NCBI GenBank assembly: GCA_030668875.1
Contig: DAOVER010000028.1
Coordinates: 1 to 39,398, forward strand
Length of the DNA stretch: 39,398 nt
Reading direction: 5' to 3'
Source of the DNA: Candidatus Heimdallarchaeota archaeon
GTDB lineage: Archaea; Asgardarchaeota; Heimdallarchaeia; Heimdallarchaeales; Heimdallarchaeaceae
The notes under the pieces are model-generated. The model was given only the letters and a program-made list of their open reading frames with translations. It searched no databases and was not told the origin of the DNA. The translations under genes and the position numbers were made by a program. Position 1 is the stretch's first letter; each line of letters starts with the position of its first letter. Below are positions 25,435 to 34,316 of this stretch, piece by piece.

Positions 25435-27300
25435 TTAGAAATATACCACTCCAACAAATCTCCAGAAGAATGGTAGAACAAAGGCAATCAGCAATAAACC
25501 GAAAATGTCAACTACCGAACCTATTCTTGCCATTTCTCTAACCGTATATTTACCTGTACTGTAAGCAATCATCGTTGGTGGCGTACCCTGTGGAAGCATA
25601 AAGTCCACACTTGATCCTATTGCTGCAACAACAGCTAAAAGGACGGGATCTATCCCGAATAGTAAACCTAACGGGATAACTAATGGTACAAGTATTGCAG
25701 CTGAACCAGTGTTTGAAGCTATGAACGTAAGAAATACACCAAGTATTGCGATCATAGCTATGAATAGAATTTTGTGTGCAATATTCAGATTCTCTAAAGA
25801 AAATGCAATCATATCTCCAGCTCCTGCTTCCGTTAAGACTACACCTAAAATTAAACCTCCACCGAAAATCAATATAGCATTCCAATTGAGATCATTTACA
25901 TCTCTTCCTTCTAATATTTTTGAACCACTAAATAATGTGGGAATAAATAACATAAATGCAGCAAAAAGAGCAACAACAGAAGAAGAGAAAGTTGGGAATA
26001 AGTATTTCTTAATCGTTCCTTCTAAGAACCATAGAATTAAAGCTAGTAAGAAAACTACTAAAACATAAATTTGTTTTTTATTTAGATGACCCATGTTATC
26101 CAGTTCCTTCTTAACTGCTGATTTTGCGTTGGAAATACTTTCTTTTGGTACTTCTGGTTTCATTATGAACCAAAGATATAGCCAAACTAAAGGTAACATC
26201 AGCAAAACTATTGGTAATCCAAAAATAAACCATTCAATAAATGTTATATGAACATCAGCGTATTGAGCAAGCAAAGCTATAGCAATGGGGTTTGCTGGGG
26301 TACCTATAGCTGAACCAATTCCACCTATGGACGCACTGTAAGCAATACCTAAAATTAGTGCTTTTCCATATCGATCGATTTTTTCTTCTTCAATCTCCTT
26401 ATTCACTTTGAGTTTATCTGTAACAGCTACCGCTATAGGAATCATTGTTGCAGCGGTAGCAGTATTACTCATAAACATTGAAAGAACAGCTGTAACAACC
26501 ATCATTAGCAACATCAAGATTTTTGGGTTGTCAGGACTAATTTTTACAATATTGAGAGAGATCCATTTATCTACTCCAGTCTTGTTCATTGCTTTTGAAA
26601 TTATAAAACCACCGAGAAATAGAAAGATGACAGGTTCAGCAAACGGAGCAAGTAAACCTTTAGCACTTAAGCTAAGAAATATCACACCAAAAATTGGTAT
26701 CATTATACTTGTTGCAACTAGAGGAATAGTTTCCATCACCCAGAGAATACCAACGAGAAACAACAATGTAAGAACTGCATTTGTTTTATACGGTAATCTG
26801 AAAGTAAATATCACCCATTCCTGGTTTATATGATCCTCTTTTATAGAAGATGCTGGTAAAGTAAGATCTAGTCCCTCAATATTTTCATCCGTTTCTATAC
26901 ACCTTATATCTATGCTAAAATTGCCAATAACCGGTGTTTGAGATACAGTTGTATTTGTTTCATCTGTTATTGAGACACGAAAAATGAGTTGTTGATCATA
27001 ACCTATCTCTATAACTGGAGAATATGCCAACAATAGTGTAAAATTGTTTCCTAAATCGTGAGTTTCTATTATTTCAGGATAAGTTGAGCTATTAGAAATT
27101 AGAAAAGTGAAGTTTACTTCAGCTGTATATACATGAGTTATATTACTATCATCCTTATAGTCATATCTTGCGTGCAAAGTAGCTTCATGATTGCTGATGT
27201 CAACTGTACCACGAGCAAATACCATAGTGAGTGTAATCGCTACAATTAACATAGTAAGTGTAACACCAAGTTTAGTCGCTTCTTGTTTTGTTATTTTCAT
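25435..27300 (-). CDS. DASS/SLC13-type carboxylate transporter with a large ectodomain
   Basis: 621 residues. The transport core has the two substrate/sodium motifs SNTATAATMIP (279-289) and SNTGSAAILVP (C-terminal half), plus IGGIGSAIGTPANPIA and LPQGTPPTMIA, as in divalent anion:sodium symporters for succinate, citrate or related acids. Unusually, between helix 1 (about 12-30) and helix 2 (about 175) there is a roughly 140-residue beta-rich extracytosolic domain with six N-x-S/T sequons. It starts 20 nt after the KorB stop on the same strand, so it is very probably in the korA-korB operon and may supply 2-oxoacids or dicarboxylates to that enzyme. Confidence 0.88.
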   Translation of the reverse strand: MKITKQEATKLGVTLTMLIVAITLTMVFARGTVDISNHEATLHARYDYKDDSNITHVYTAEVNFTFLISNSSTYPEIIETHDLGNNFTLLLAYSPVIEIGYDQQLIFRVSITDETNTTVSQTPVIGNFSIDIRCIETDENIEGLDLTLPASSIKEDHINQEWVIFTFRLPYKTNAVLTLLFLVGILWVMETIPLVATSIMIPIFGVIFLSLSAKGLLAPFAEPVIFLFLGGFIISKAMNKTGVDKWISLNIVKISPDNPKILMLLMMVVTAVLSMFMSNTATAATMIPIAVAVTDKLKVNKEIEEEKIDRYGKALILGIAYSASIGGIGSAIGTPANPIAIALLAQYADVHITFIEWFIFGLPIVLLMLPLVWLYLWFIMKPEVPKESISNAKSAVKKELDNMGHLNKKQIYVLVVFLLALILWFLEGTIKKYLFPTFSSSVVALFAAFMLFIPTLFSGSKILEGRDVNDLNWNAILIFGGGLILGVVLTEAGAGDMIAFSLENLNIAHKILFIAMIAILGVFLTFIASNTGSAAILVPLVIPLGLLFGIDPVLLAVVAAIGSSVDFMLPQGTPPTMIAYSTGKYTVREMARIGSVVDIFGLLLIAFVLPFFWRFVGVVYF

Positions 27301-27320
27301 TTCATAACGCCTTTAAATTT

Positions 27321-28211
27321 TTAGTAAAACTCCTCTGTTATAATATCTATTTGCTCATCTGTTAAATCTAAAGGAGCTTGAGCAGGAATAATCCCTTGGT
27401 TCAGAGTATAATCTCTTTCTTCATATGTTGTTTTATTCTCAATTTGATAGAAAATACCAATAGGGATTTTATCTTTTATGAAAACTTGACTCCCTAGGTC
27501 TAAAGCTCCAGAGAAATTTTCTTTATCATGACCCGTGTCTTCAACTTTGTATACTTTCTGTCTGAAATAGTCAAAAGTTTGATTCTTGTTAAACGTTATA
27601 CATGGACTTAACACATCAACATAAGCAAATCCTCTATGGGCAATAGCTTCTTTGATAATCCAACTAAGATGTTTAAGGTCGCCTGAAAAGCCTCTAGCAA
27701 CAAAAGTAGCTCCAGCTGCTAGAGCAACAGAAATGGGATTAAGAGGGTTCTCAATAGATCCACGAGGAGTTGTTCTAGTAATAGTTCCAACTGGTGTGGT
27801 AGCACTTGCTTGTCCAGTAGTTAAACCATAAACATAATTATTTGAAACAATAGTAATAATGTCAACATTTCTTCTACAAGAATGTAGAAAATGGTTTCCA
27901 CCAATACCGTAGATGTCTCCATCTCCACCATAAACCATAACTGTGAGTTTTGGATTTGCAAGACGAATTCCAGTTGCTGTTGGAATACCCCTTCCATGAA
28001 GTGTTTGTAATCCATAAACTTTGAGAAAATTCGGTATATGTGATGAACAACCGATTCCACTAACGACAACAACTTCCTCTTGGGGGATTTCAAGTTCAAT
28101 CAATGCTTGTCGAATTGCTCTCCACTGAGAAAAATTCCCACAACCAGGACACCAGGTTGGTTTAAATGAACTTTCAAAATCCTTCAAAGATAAAGTATAT
28201 TCTTCACTCAT
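27321..28211 (-). CDS. korB: 2-oxoacid:ferredoxin oxidoreductase, beta subunit
   Basis: 296 residues. It binds thiamine diphosphate and an iron-sulfur cluster and, with KorA, converts a 2-oxoacid plus CoA to acyl-CoA, CO2 and reduced ferredoxin. The cluster cysteines are Cys21 and Cys24 (CPGCGNF), Cys55 (GIGCSS) and Cys204 (LSPCITF). The diphosphate-binding motif is YGGDGDIYGIGGNH. There is no separate ferredoxin domain, as usual for the two-subunit archaeal enzyme. Substrate range (2-oxoglutarate versus broad) cannot be settled. Its ATG overlaps the end of korA by 8 bp and has its own strong ribosome binding site. Confidence 0.93.
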   Translation of the reverse strand: MSEEYTLSLKDFESSFKPTWCPGCGNFSQWRAIRQALIELEIPQEEVVVVSGIGCSSHIPNFLKVYGLQTLHGRGIPTATGIRLANPKLTVMVYGGDGDIYGIGGNHFLHSCRRNVDIITIVSNNYVYGLTTGQASATTPVGTITRTTPRGSIENPLNPISVALAAGATFVARGFSGDLKHLSWIIKEAIAHRGFAYVDVLSPCITFNKNQTFDYFRQKVYKVEDTGHDKENFSGALDLGSQVFIKDKIPIGIFYQIENKTTYEERDYTLNQGIIPAQAPLDLTDEQIDIITEEFY

Positions 28212-29952
28212 TCTTGACTACCTCCATTGCTTTTCCAACAATTTGTGACGGGATTATAGGTTCTCCATCCCACCGTAGTAATTTATGTTCAATTGAAACA
28301 CCTGTTTTCATTCTTATGAAATCTCTCAATTGTCCTGAGAAGTTCTGTTCAACAATCATTTTTCTTTTTGAATTGACTAATATCTTTTTTACTTCATCTG
28401 TATGAAAAGGTGTTATGTATTTTATATGTAGATGATTAGCTTTAATTCCTTCTTCACTTAATTGAAGGATAGCTTCTTTTACAATGTTAACTGTAGAACC
28501 CCAAGAAATTAGTGTTATTTCTGCATCAGCAGGTCCATCTAATTTAGGTTGATCAAGTTCTTTAACTAAGTAATCTAACTTCCTCATTCTTTTCTTTACC
28601 ATTTCCACTCTTATAGGTAAAGTGTCAGGTAAACCAGCTAACGTTGATGCAATAGATGTTCCCTCTTCTGTTCTCTCACTAGAACCTGTGAAGAACATAC
28701 CATTTTTTGTTCCTGGAATTGTTCTTTTAGAAACACCAGTTTCTGTTATTTCATATCTGCGGTAATTTTCATCGGGTTTTTCTATGATGTTATATCGTTG
28801 ATTCTTTCGCTTTAATTCTAATTTTCTTACTGTAGCATTCAATTCTGATAAGTACAAATCAAGTAGAACTATGACTACAACTTGATATTTTTCAGCAATT
28901 TCCACTGCTTCTGAACCAACCTTAAAAGCATCTTCTACTGTACTAGGGGCAATTATTACTTTAGGAAATTCTCCTTGACTAGCTCCGAAAGCTTGGAACA
29001 AATCAGCTTGTTCAGTTTTTGTAGCCATACCTGTTGATGGTCCAGCTCTTTGAGAGTTTATTACTACAAGAGGTATTTCTTCTATTCCAGCCATACCTAT
29101 TAATTCAGTCATCAAAGAAAAGCCTCCCCCAGAAGTTCCTGTAGCAGCTCTTGCACCACAATATGCAGCACCTATTGCCATTCCAACAGCAGCTATTTCA
29201 TCTTCTGTTTGTTTAACAATCATCCCAAGTTTTGGAAGATGCTTTGTTAAATAATGTACAATGCTTGTGGCTGGTGTCATTGGGTAACCAGAATAAAATT
29301 TCAATCCAGCTGAAAGCATTCCAAGCGCTATTGCTTCGTTTCCAGAAATAATCATTTGCCTTGCTTTGCCAAATTTATGTTTCTCCCATATTGGCAACCA
29401 GCTGTTTTCCTCAGCAAATTTTATCCCTTTATCTAAAGCTTCATAGTTTGTAATTATTACTTTTTCTCCCTTTCCACCAAATTGTTCTAGTATAACTTCT
29501 TTTATTAATTCAACGTCTAAGCCTAGGAGATGACTTATTGCACCAAAACTAACAATGTTTTTCAAAACTTTCAACTTCGATATTTCCTTAATTATTGCTG
29601 ATAAAGGAATTCCTAGTTTAACTATATCTTCTGGATAATCAAACTCATCTAGATCTATAATATCTTCATCGTAAATTACCATTGCGTTTGCATTTACAAG
29701 TGGTTTGTGAAGTTTTGCAACATGTTTGTTGAGGAGAACTATAATATCTGCATCCTCACCAACAGAGAGAACTTCATTGTGACTAAAACGAATTTGATAA
29801 GAATTATATCCACCCCTTATAACTGATTGATAGCTTCGAAAAGCTAACACATTAAAATTATGCATTTTGAGAATCTTCCCAAAAAGCAACCCAAGAGACA
29901 CTAAACCATCTCCAGCACTACCAACAAAACGCACAGCAAGATCTTTTTTCAT
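28204..29952 (-). CDS. korA: 2-oxoacid:ferredoxin oxidoreductase, fused gamma-alpha subunit
   Basis: 582 residues from ATG 29952. The N-terminal gamma domain (about 1-185, VRFVGSAGDGLVSLG) is fused to the alpha domain (about 205-585), which carries the conserved GYPMTPAT loop (usually YPITPS/AT) that binds the 2-oxoacid, KQTEDEIAAVGMAIGAA and the CoA/TPP region GTSGGGFSLM. This fusion is typical of archaea. A GTG at 29961 would add three residues, but GGAG at 29961-29964 is 8 nt before the ATG, so 29952 is preferred. It leads an operon with korB and the DASS transporter. Delta ferredoxin subunits are absent. Confidence 0.92.
   Translation of the reverse strand: MKKDLAVRFVGSAGDGLVSLGLLFGKILKMHNFNVLAFRSYQSVIRGGYNSYQIRFSHNEVLSVGEDADIIVLLNKHVAKLHKPLVNANAMVIYDEDIIDLDEFDYPEDIVKLGIPLSAIIKEISKLKVLKNIVSFGAISHLLGLDVELIKEVILEQFGGKGEKVIITNYEALDKGIKFAEENSWLPIWEKHKFGKARQMIISGNEAIALGMLSAGLKFYSGYPMTPATSIVHYLTKHLPKLGMIVKQTEDEIAAVGMAIGAAYCGARAATGTSGGGFSLMTELIGMAGIEEIPLVVINSQRAGPSTGMATKTEQADLFQAFGASQGEFPKVIIAPSTVEDAFKVGSEAVEIAEKYQVVVIVLLDLYLSELNATVRKLELKRKNQRYNIIEKPDENYRRYEITETGVSKRTIPGTKNGMFFTGSSERTEEGTSIASTLAGLPDTLPIRVEMVKKRMRKLDYLVKELDQPKLDGPADAEITLISWGSTVNIVKEAILQLSEEGIKANHLHIKYITPFHTDEVKKILVNSKRKMIVEQNFSGQLRDFIRMKTGVSIEHKLLRWDGEPIIPSQIVGKAMEVVKNE
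28220..28225 (-). promoter_or_regulatory. Ribosome binding site of korB inside korA
   Basis: GGAGGT on the minus strand lies 8 nt before the korB ATG, within the last codons of korA. It is the strongest Shine-Dalgarno in the window and explains how the overlapping downstream gene starts. Confidence 0.7.
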
Positions 29953-29960
29953 GTTAAACA

Positions 29961-30007
29961 CTCCGGCTTTAGATTCTGTTTAGCACTGTTCTTAGGGAGT
30001 ATATAAA
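29961..30007 (-). promoter_or_regulatory. Promoter and ribosome binding site of the korA-korB-DASS operon
   Basis: A TATA box TTTATATA (about 30000-30007, minus strand) would give a leader of about 25 nt carrying GGAG (29961-29964), 8 nt before ATG 29952. This leadered start differs from the leaderless starts common here. Confidence 0.6.
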
Positions 30008-30020
30008 ATGTTTTGAATGA

Positions 30021-31133
30021 CTACAAAATTCCCGTGCCGAACCATACCAACAATGCAATTTCTGCTGGTAAAAAAATCAGTGCAATTATGGTCATAATAG
30101 CGATAAATCTGCTCGTTAACAATTCATCTAATTTAAAGAATTTTGCATAAGCAGAATTAGCAACAGCAGGAGGAGCCATAGTTTGTATGATTAAGGGTAT
30201 TTTTGCTACCAGGGGAATAGGAATAAAAAATATGGGAACAATACTAAGTAGACCTCCACCAAACCTAGAAAATATCCCTCTAAGTAGTACAGGTTCTTTC
30301 CATTCCTCTTTCTTAGGGAATCGGAAACTCAAACCAACTATAACCAACATTAAAACCATTGTGAAATCTCTAAATATCTCTGAGGCAATATGTACTTTTG
30401 TTTCCACAAAACCTGTAGTAAAAAATAAGATTAAACTTTCATCTATCAATCCTAACAGGATTTGTTGAGTATCCATATTGACATATCCAATTGTAAAACG
30501 GAGTATTAAACCTATGATCATCCCAATTGTTGGTGGAAACAGAAGAAGCCTTTTAAGTATTTGAAAAATGGATTTTTTTGAACTTAGATCAGAATTTGTT
30601 CCATAATGTATTCCCAAGTAAACCCCAAAACTGTTTCTTAAGATGGTTTGTGCTAGAAGATATAGAGAAGCAGCTAATATTCCTTCAGCTTGATACTGGC
30701 TTGGTAAAATACCGATGATTATTGGAAAAGGGAAGAATAAAGCATTCATAAAACCAGATGATGTTATTTCAGCTCCCTTCTGTGCCATGGAAATTTCTTC
30801 AATGGTAGAAACCTCCTCATCACTCATTGAAGCTTTCTTCTTAGCATTTGAAATCTCTTTTAGTTTTATGAGAATAGAGTTGAGTATCATTGGAACCATT
30901 GTTCCTACAACAGTCATAGAAGCTATTAACCACCAGTTAACACCAGTAAAAGTATCGATACTAAGAAATACCATAATGAGAAGAATAGGAGTAAAAATAT
31001 TCAAGCCCACAAATAATATCCATTTACCTACTTGATCGGCTTTTGACCATTTTTGGAGCAACATACCAGCTCCTATACCTACATAGATTATACCTACTCT
31101 TAATGCTAATTCAAGCAGATAATGTAAAACCAT
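30021..31133 (-). CDS. AEC (auxin efflux carrier) family transporter
   Basis: 370 residues with about ten hydrophobic helices in two halves and a charged central loop (about 95-115, KKASMSDEEVSTIEE). The N-terminal GIIYVGIGAGMLLQKW and WILFVGLNIFTPILL, and the C-terminal MAPPAVANSAYAKFF, match the AEC family, whose microbial members carry malate, malonate and similar acids. TTTATTAA on the minus strand is centred 28 bp from ATG 31133. The gene ends about 70 bp before korA on the same strand; korA has its own promoter, but read-through is possible. Together with the DASS gene it flanks the oxidoreductase with two candidate organic-acid transporters. Confidence 0.85.
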   Translation of the reverse strand: MVLHYLLELALRVGIIYVGIGAGMLLQKWSKADQVGKWILFVGLNIFTPILLIMVFLSIDTFTGVNWWLIASMTVVGTMVPMILNSILIKLKEISNAKKKASMSDEEVSTIEEISMAQKGAEITSSGFMNALFFPFPIIIGILPSQYQAEGILAASLYLLAQTILRNSFGVYLGIHYGTNSDLSSKKSIFQILKRLLLFPPTIGMIIGLILRFTIGYVNMDTQQILLGLIDESLILFFTTGFVETKVHIASEIFRDFTMVLMLVIVGLSFRFPKKEEWKEPVLLRGIFSRFGGGLLSIVPIFFIPIPLVAKIPLIIQTMAPPAVANSAYAKFFKLDELLTSRFIAIMTIIALIFLPAEIALLVWFGTGIL

Positions 31134-31211
31134 TAAAAAAGAGTGATTGAAGGGGATTAATAAACCTTTTAATTTTACTATTATCCCTTTTCTTTCTTCT
31201 CTTCTATTTCA

Positions 31212-33143
31212 CTAAACGTAAATTTCTCTTAGGTTGGACAATAAGAGTGCATAGATGGGATTTTTATCTTTTTCAGCAACATCCTTAGCAACCAGCATCT
31301 CACTCAGATTTTGTGTAGTTTGTAAAATTACTGTTGGTGCGGTTGTTTCAATTAAGGGTAGTTGACGAATTTTCATTCCCTGAAGAGAAGTATTGTATTG
31401 AACACATATTTTTGATAGCACTTTGCACTCTTCTTCAGCAGAGATCATATCTCCAACACTATCTTGCAACCAAGAGAGTGTGCCACCCTTAGTCAGACTC
31501 ACAAGCCATAGAAGAAGAGAAAAACCGTGCAAACTACTACTATTACCCAGAAGAATGTATTGATTGATAAACTCAAGTAGCATTCCAAGAGAATTTAATA
31601 TCTTTTTATCTTTCTCAAATAGTTGAACAGTTAATATGAAATCTTTCTGAAAATCACTAATATCTTTCTTATATTTTGCATCAATTTTAAGGAATTTATC
31701 TCTTTCTTCCTTCATTTCTTCAAATTCTTTGTCAATAATATCCATTTCTTCAAGAATTACATCAAGTTCAGCCTGTTTGTCTTTTCGTACTTTCAAATCT
31801 TTGACATAGTTAACGACCATTTCAGTAATAGCAGTCTGCTTTTCTTTTATTTCATCTTCTGAGGATTCAATTTTTTCTGCTAAAGCATCCTTTCCTTGCA
31901 TTGCCAGGTTTGTTTGCTTTTGCCATTTCATTCCTCCTTCAAGAACTTTGGATGAAAGGATTTTTTCAATTGATTTTGCTAACAGATATTTCCTATACTT
32001 CGGATTAGGAGTTTTACTGAAGACTAGGGATAGATAAAGGGCAAGTGCATTTGGCATGATATTGTATGGGTCAACTTCTCTGTTACCTTGTAGTGCTTTG
32101 AAGGATAGACCTTTCTCTAGCCACTCAACTAAACCTCCAGAGATCATTGAAAATGGAGGGTTAAATGAAGTAAAAAGAGGGATGGAAGTATAGATATTTG
32201 ACATGGAAATAAGCAAGTCATGATAACCAAAACTTGAAACGTTATCATATTTCTTAAAAGTAAGTTCCTTTCCATCAAACAGATACTGCATAGAGAAATA
32301 GTAGAGAATTTGTTTGTTCATACTGACTTTACTGAAATCTTCTGCTTGAAAGTCCTCCCCTTTTTGAAGAGCTGTTAAAACTTCTGGGTTGCTAAAAACT
32401 TCTGCTCTCTCTGTATCTTCTGCAACTTCCTTTATAGCTTCTTGATCTTCAGGATACATTTTCTCTAAAATTTCATGTATCCAATAGATGATATAATTGT
32501 AGAGTGGACTAGCCTTTCGAAGAATACTTCTCCAACTGAACCAATTCGCTATTTTTTTACTGGTAATTTCACCTATTTTAATAATATCTTCTTCTTTAAC
32601 ATTACGAGTAGAGTAACGTAATGGGAAAATTGCAATAGGTTTTTTATCATTAATTACTAAGTCTTCAATATTCCTAAGAATTGTTGTAAAAACTAGTTCT
32701 AAATCAAGATGAGCATATCTAGAAAGAACCTTGGATTCTTTATAGTAATCTGGGAAAAATGAAGCTTTTTTTAGAAAAGCAGTTTTTATTAGATTTTCTA
32801 TAATTGGTTTGAAGAAATTTTTTCCGTCTTCATCTAATTCTTCTATTAGAGCATCTTTTTTAGACAACTCTGTGATATAATATTCAATCAAATATGAACC
32901 GTATGATGTTCCCGATACTTCGGGGTTATTAAGGTAAAATTCTACTGCTTTTGCAGTTTCTTTGGAGTTTTTCTTGATTTTTGTTAAATCAAACTCATCA
33001 GTTAACTTGATTAATTCTTTATTTTTGTCTCTAGGAACAAGGTATTTTCCTTCTTTTTGGAAACCTAAAACTTTTCTTTTTTCTAAAAGACCTAAGGCAA
33101 TTTGAGATTTCTGTAAAGTTCCTTTGAAGATAACTACATCCAT
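31212..33143 (-). CDS. Unrecognised 643-aa coiled-coil protein
   Basis: 643 residues, complete, soluble, with no signal peptide and no clear membrane helices. I do not recognise the family. The N-terminal 400 residues are mostly helical with many aromatic residues (for example FFPDYYKESKV, ANWFSWRSILR, FNPPFSMISGG). A long coiled coil spans about 406-516 with heptad-like E/K repeats (EEMDIIDKEFEEMKEER). The last 127 residues include the hydrophobic GFSLLLWLVSL. No nucleotide-binding P-loop, metal cluster or protease motif is visible. GAGG (33151-33154) lies 7 nt before ATG 33143, and TAATAAACC at 33181-33189 matches the AEC gene's promoter. A structural or scaffold role is possible but not shown. 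Confidence 0.8.
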   Translation of the reverse strand: MDVVIFKGTLQKSQIALGLLEKRKVLGFQKEGKYLVPRDKNKELIKLTDEFDLTKIKKNSKETAKAVEFYLNNPEVSGTSYGSYLIEYYITELSKKDALIEELDEDGKNFFKPIIENLIKTAFLKKASFFPDYYKESKVLSRYAHLDLELVFTTILRNIEDLVINDKKPIAIFPLRYSTRNVKEEDIIKIGEITSKKIANWFSWRSILRKASPLYNYIIYWIHEILEKMYPEDQEAIKEVAEDTERAEVFSNPEVLTALQKGEDFQAEDFSKVSMNKQILYYFSMQYLFDGKELTFKKYDNVSSFGYHDLLISMSNIYTSIPLFTSFNPPFSMISGGLVEWLEKGLSFKALQGNREVDPYNIMPNALALYLSLVFSKTPNPKYRKYLLAKSIEKILSSKVLEGGMKWQKQTNLAMQGKDALAEKIESSEDEIKEKQTAITEMVVNYVKDLKVRKDKQAELDVILEEMDIIDKEFEEMKEERDKFLKIDAKYKKDISDFQKDFILTVQLFEKDKKILNSLGMLLEFINQYILLGNSSSLHGFSLLLWLVSLTKGGTLSWLQDSVGDMISAEEECKVLSKICVQYNTSLQGMKIRQLPLIETTAPTVILQTTQNLSEMLVAKDVAEKDKNPIYALLLSNLREIYV

Positions 33144-33241
33144 ATTAATTCCTCGTTAAGACGTTCTAAAATTACTGTACTAATAAACCTTTATTTTTTT
33201 GTAAAATATTAATAATTCAAATGAGTGTATGAGAACAATAA

Positions 33242-33670
33242 TTGAAATTCATGAATAGAGAAGAAACAAATAAATTTCTACAAGACGATCATAAAGAACT
33301 GAAAATTGTACTTGAAGACCTCCTTCCTGAAGATTTTGTGACTTTTAGTGTGTTAGGTACATGGAAAATTAGAGATGTTATTGCTCATTTATCAGGGTGG
33401 AATATAGAGCTAAAGAAGTCGATTGATAAATTGTTAATGAATGAAGAATTATGGTTTTTCACGGAATCTGAAGACTATTTCAACAAAATTCAAGTAATGA
33501 AAAGAAAACCCTTAACTGTTGAACAAGTTTTAGAAGAGAGGGAAAGAACCTTCATAGATTTAATCGAGAAAATTGACAGTCTTAAAAAGGAAGAATGGGA
33601 ACACACTTCTAATTTCAAATGGAAGAATGCACGTTATGAAACTTGGTCAAACTTGCAAGAAGCATTCTGA
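33242..33670 (+). pseudogene. DinB/ClbS-like four-helix protein, C-terminally truncated
   Basis: 142 residues. The pattern GTWKIRDVIAHLSGWN (metal-site histidine after DVIAH) and the four-helix layout fit DinB-like proteins such as the ClbS/DfsB group, usually about 160-170 residues. Here the frame ends at LQEAF just where AT-rich sequence gives way to a GC-rich, foldable block, and the expected final helix with its HxxE/H metal ligands is missing. I read this as a gene cut by an insertion or rearrangement. The start is TTG 33242 (about 30 bp after a TATA-like AATATTAATAAT) or ATG 33251. It is probably inactive, though a short protein could still be made. Confidence 0.55.
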
Positions 33671-33985
33671 CCGTCGTTTAAGTGGGTCCCCTCACGTGCG
33701 TTGAGGGGAAGAATCATGAGGTTCATGATCAGGGGTAGGAGAAAGCGGAGTGTGCAAGTGCTCCATCTGCATCCTACAGTTGCGCTTAGTGCTCCTTGGT
33801 TCTAATGCTACTAGCTAAGGGACAGGTGAACGAGCACCTGTGAACCAAGTTGTCGGTGAGTAATCACCTAGCACTACCTCCTTATCCGCACTTTCCTATA
33901 TAAACCCGTAGAAAAAGTACTGCAGGTAAAAATACTTCCGCCCTCCCTTGTAGAGTGAAATGACTCCCCACTACACCCCCTCTGG
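33671..33985. ncRNA. GC-rich structured block, possible group II intron domain I remnant
   Basis: About 315 bp without a convincing gene, visibly richer in GC than its surroundings. Perfect stems: CCCCTCA/TGAGGGG (33688-33694 with 33702-33708), ATCATGA/TCATGAT (33713-33719 with 33723-33729), a closing stem TAGTGCT/AGCACTA (33787-33793 with 33870-33876) enclosing CTTGGTTC/GAACCAAG (33795-33802 with 33842-33849), ACAGGTG/CACCTGT (33822-33828 with 33835-33841) and GGTGA/TCACC (33855-33859 with 33864-33868). The result is a multi-branch junction. GTGCG at 33696-33700 matches the 5' end of group II introns, but no domain V or reverse transcriptase is seen. Another structured RNA or a mobile-element end is possible. 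Confidence 0.4.
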
Positions 33986-34132
33986 CAAGATTGGATAAGA
34001 TTTGCAGACACAGTTGTTTACGGTTATAGCGTTTACTCTCATACCAGAGAAGATGCTTATTCCAAAAATTAAAATTGAGACACATAAAAATTTTCTAATT
34101 GAAACTTTATATTGTTTTGATTGTTTTAGCAT
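33971..34132 (-). pseudogene. Truncated secreted-protein gene (signal peptide plus about 18 residues)
   Basis: ATG at 34132 opens a 53-codon frame that starts with a classic signal peptide (KFLCVSILIFGISIFSG, likely cleavage after RVNA), followed by VNNCVCKSYP, and stops as the AT-rich gene meets the GC-rich block. A TATA-like TTAATATA around 34154-34165 is centred about 28 bp upstream, so this was a real leaderless start. The remainder of the mature protein is missing. It converges with the truncated DinB-like gene across the block. Confidence 0.55.
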
Positions 34133-34316
34133 AATTTCACCTACTACTATGATAAATTAATATATTCAATCGATTTATGAAATTTAATTCTTTCCTAGGT
34201 AAAAGAACAAATGTAAAAAACGGTACAGTTAAACAAATTTTTGCATAAAAGCAGCTAAAACAAACCTCATACTCGTTACGATAAACTTTTTAACTAATTA
34301 AAATTTCAACCATTTA
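34133..34316. other. Divergent promoter region, no gene
   Basis: AT-rich spacer. It holds the TATA element of the truncated secreted gene (about 34154-34165, minus) and CTTTTTAAC (about 34286-34294, plus), 27 bp before the MFS start at 34317. I see no other gene, RNA or repeat. Confidence 0.5.

Noticed and set aside
25709..26833. Plus-strand frames opposite the DASS transporter
   Set aside because: They are antisense shadows of a clearly recognisable membrane protein and have no family resemblance.
33671..33900. tRNA, RNase P RNA or SRP RNA
   Set aside because: The stems do not form a tRNA cloverleaf with a T-loop GTTCRANNC, and I could not find the conserved cores of RNase P or SRP RNA.
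33882..34085. 67-codon minus-strand frame across the right edge of the GC-rich block
   Set aside because: It straddles the junction between the block and the truncated signal-peptide gene, in a different frame from that gene's clear start and promoter; its sequence looks like translated structured RNA.
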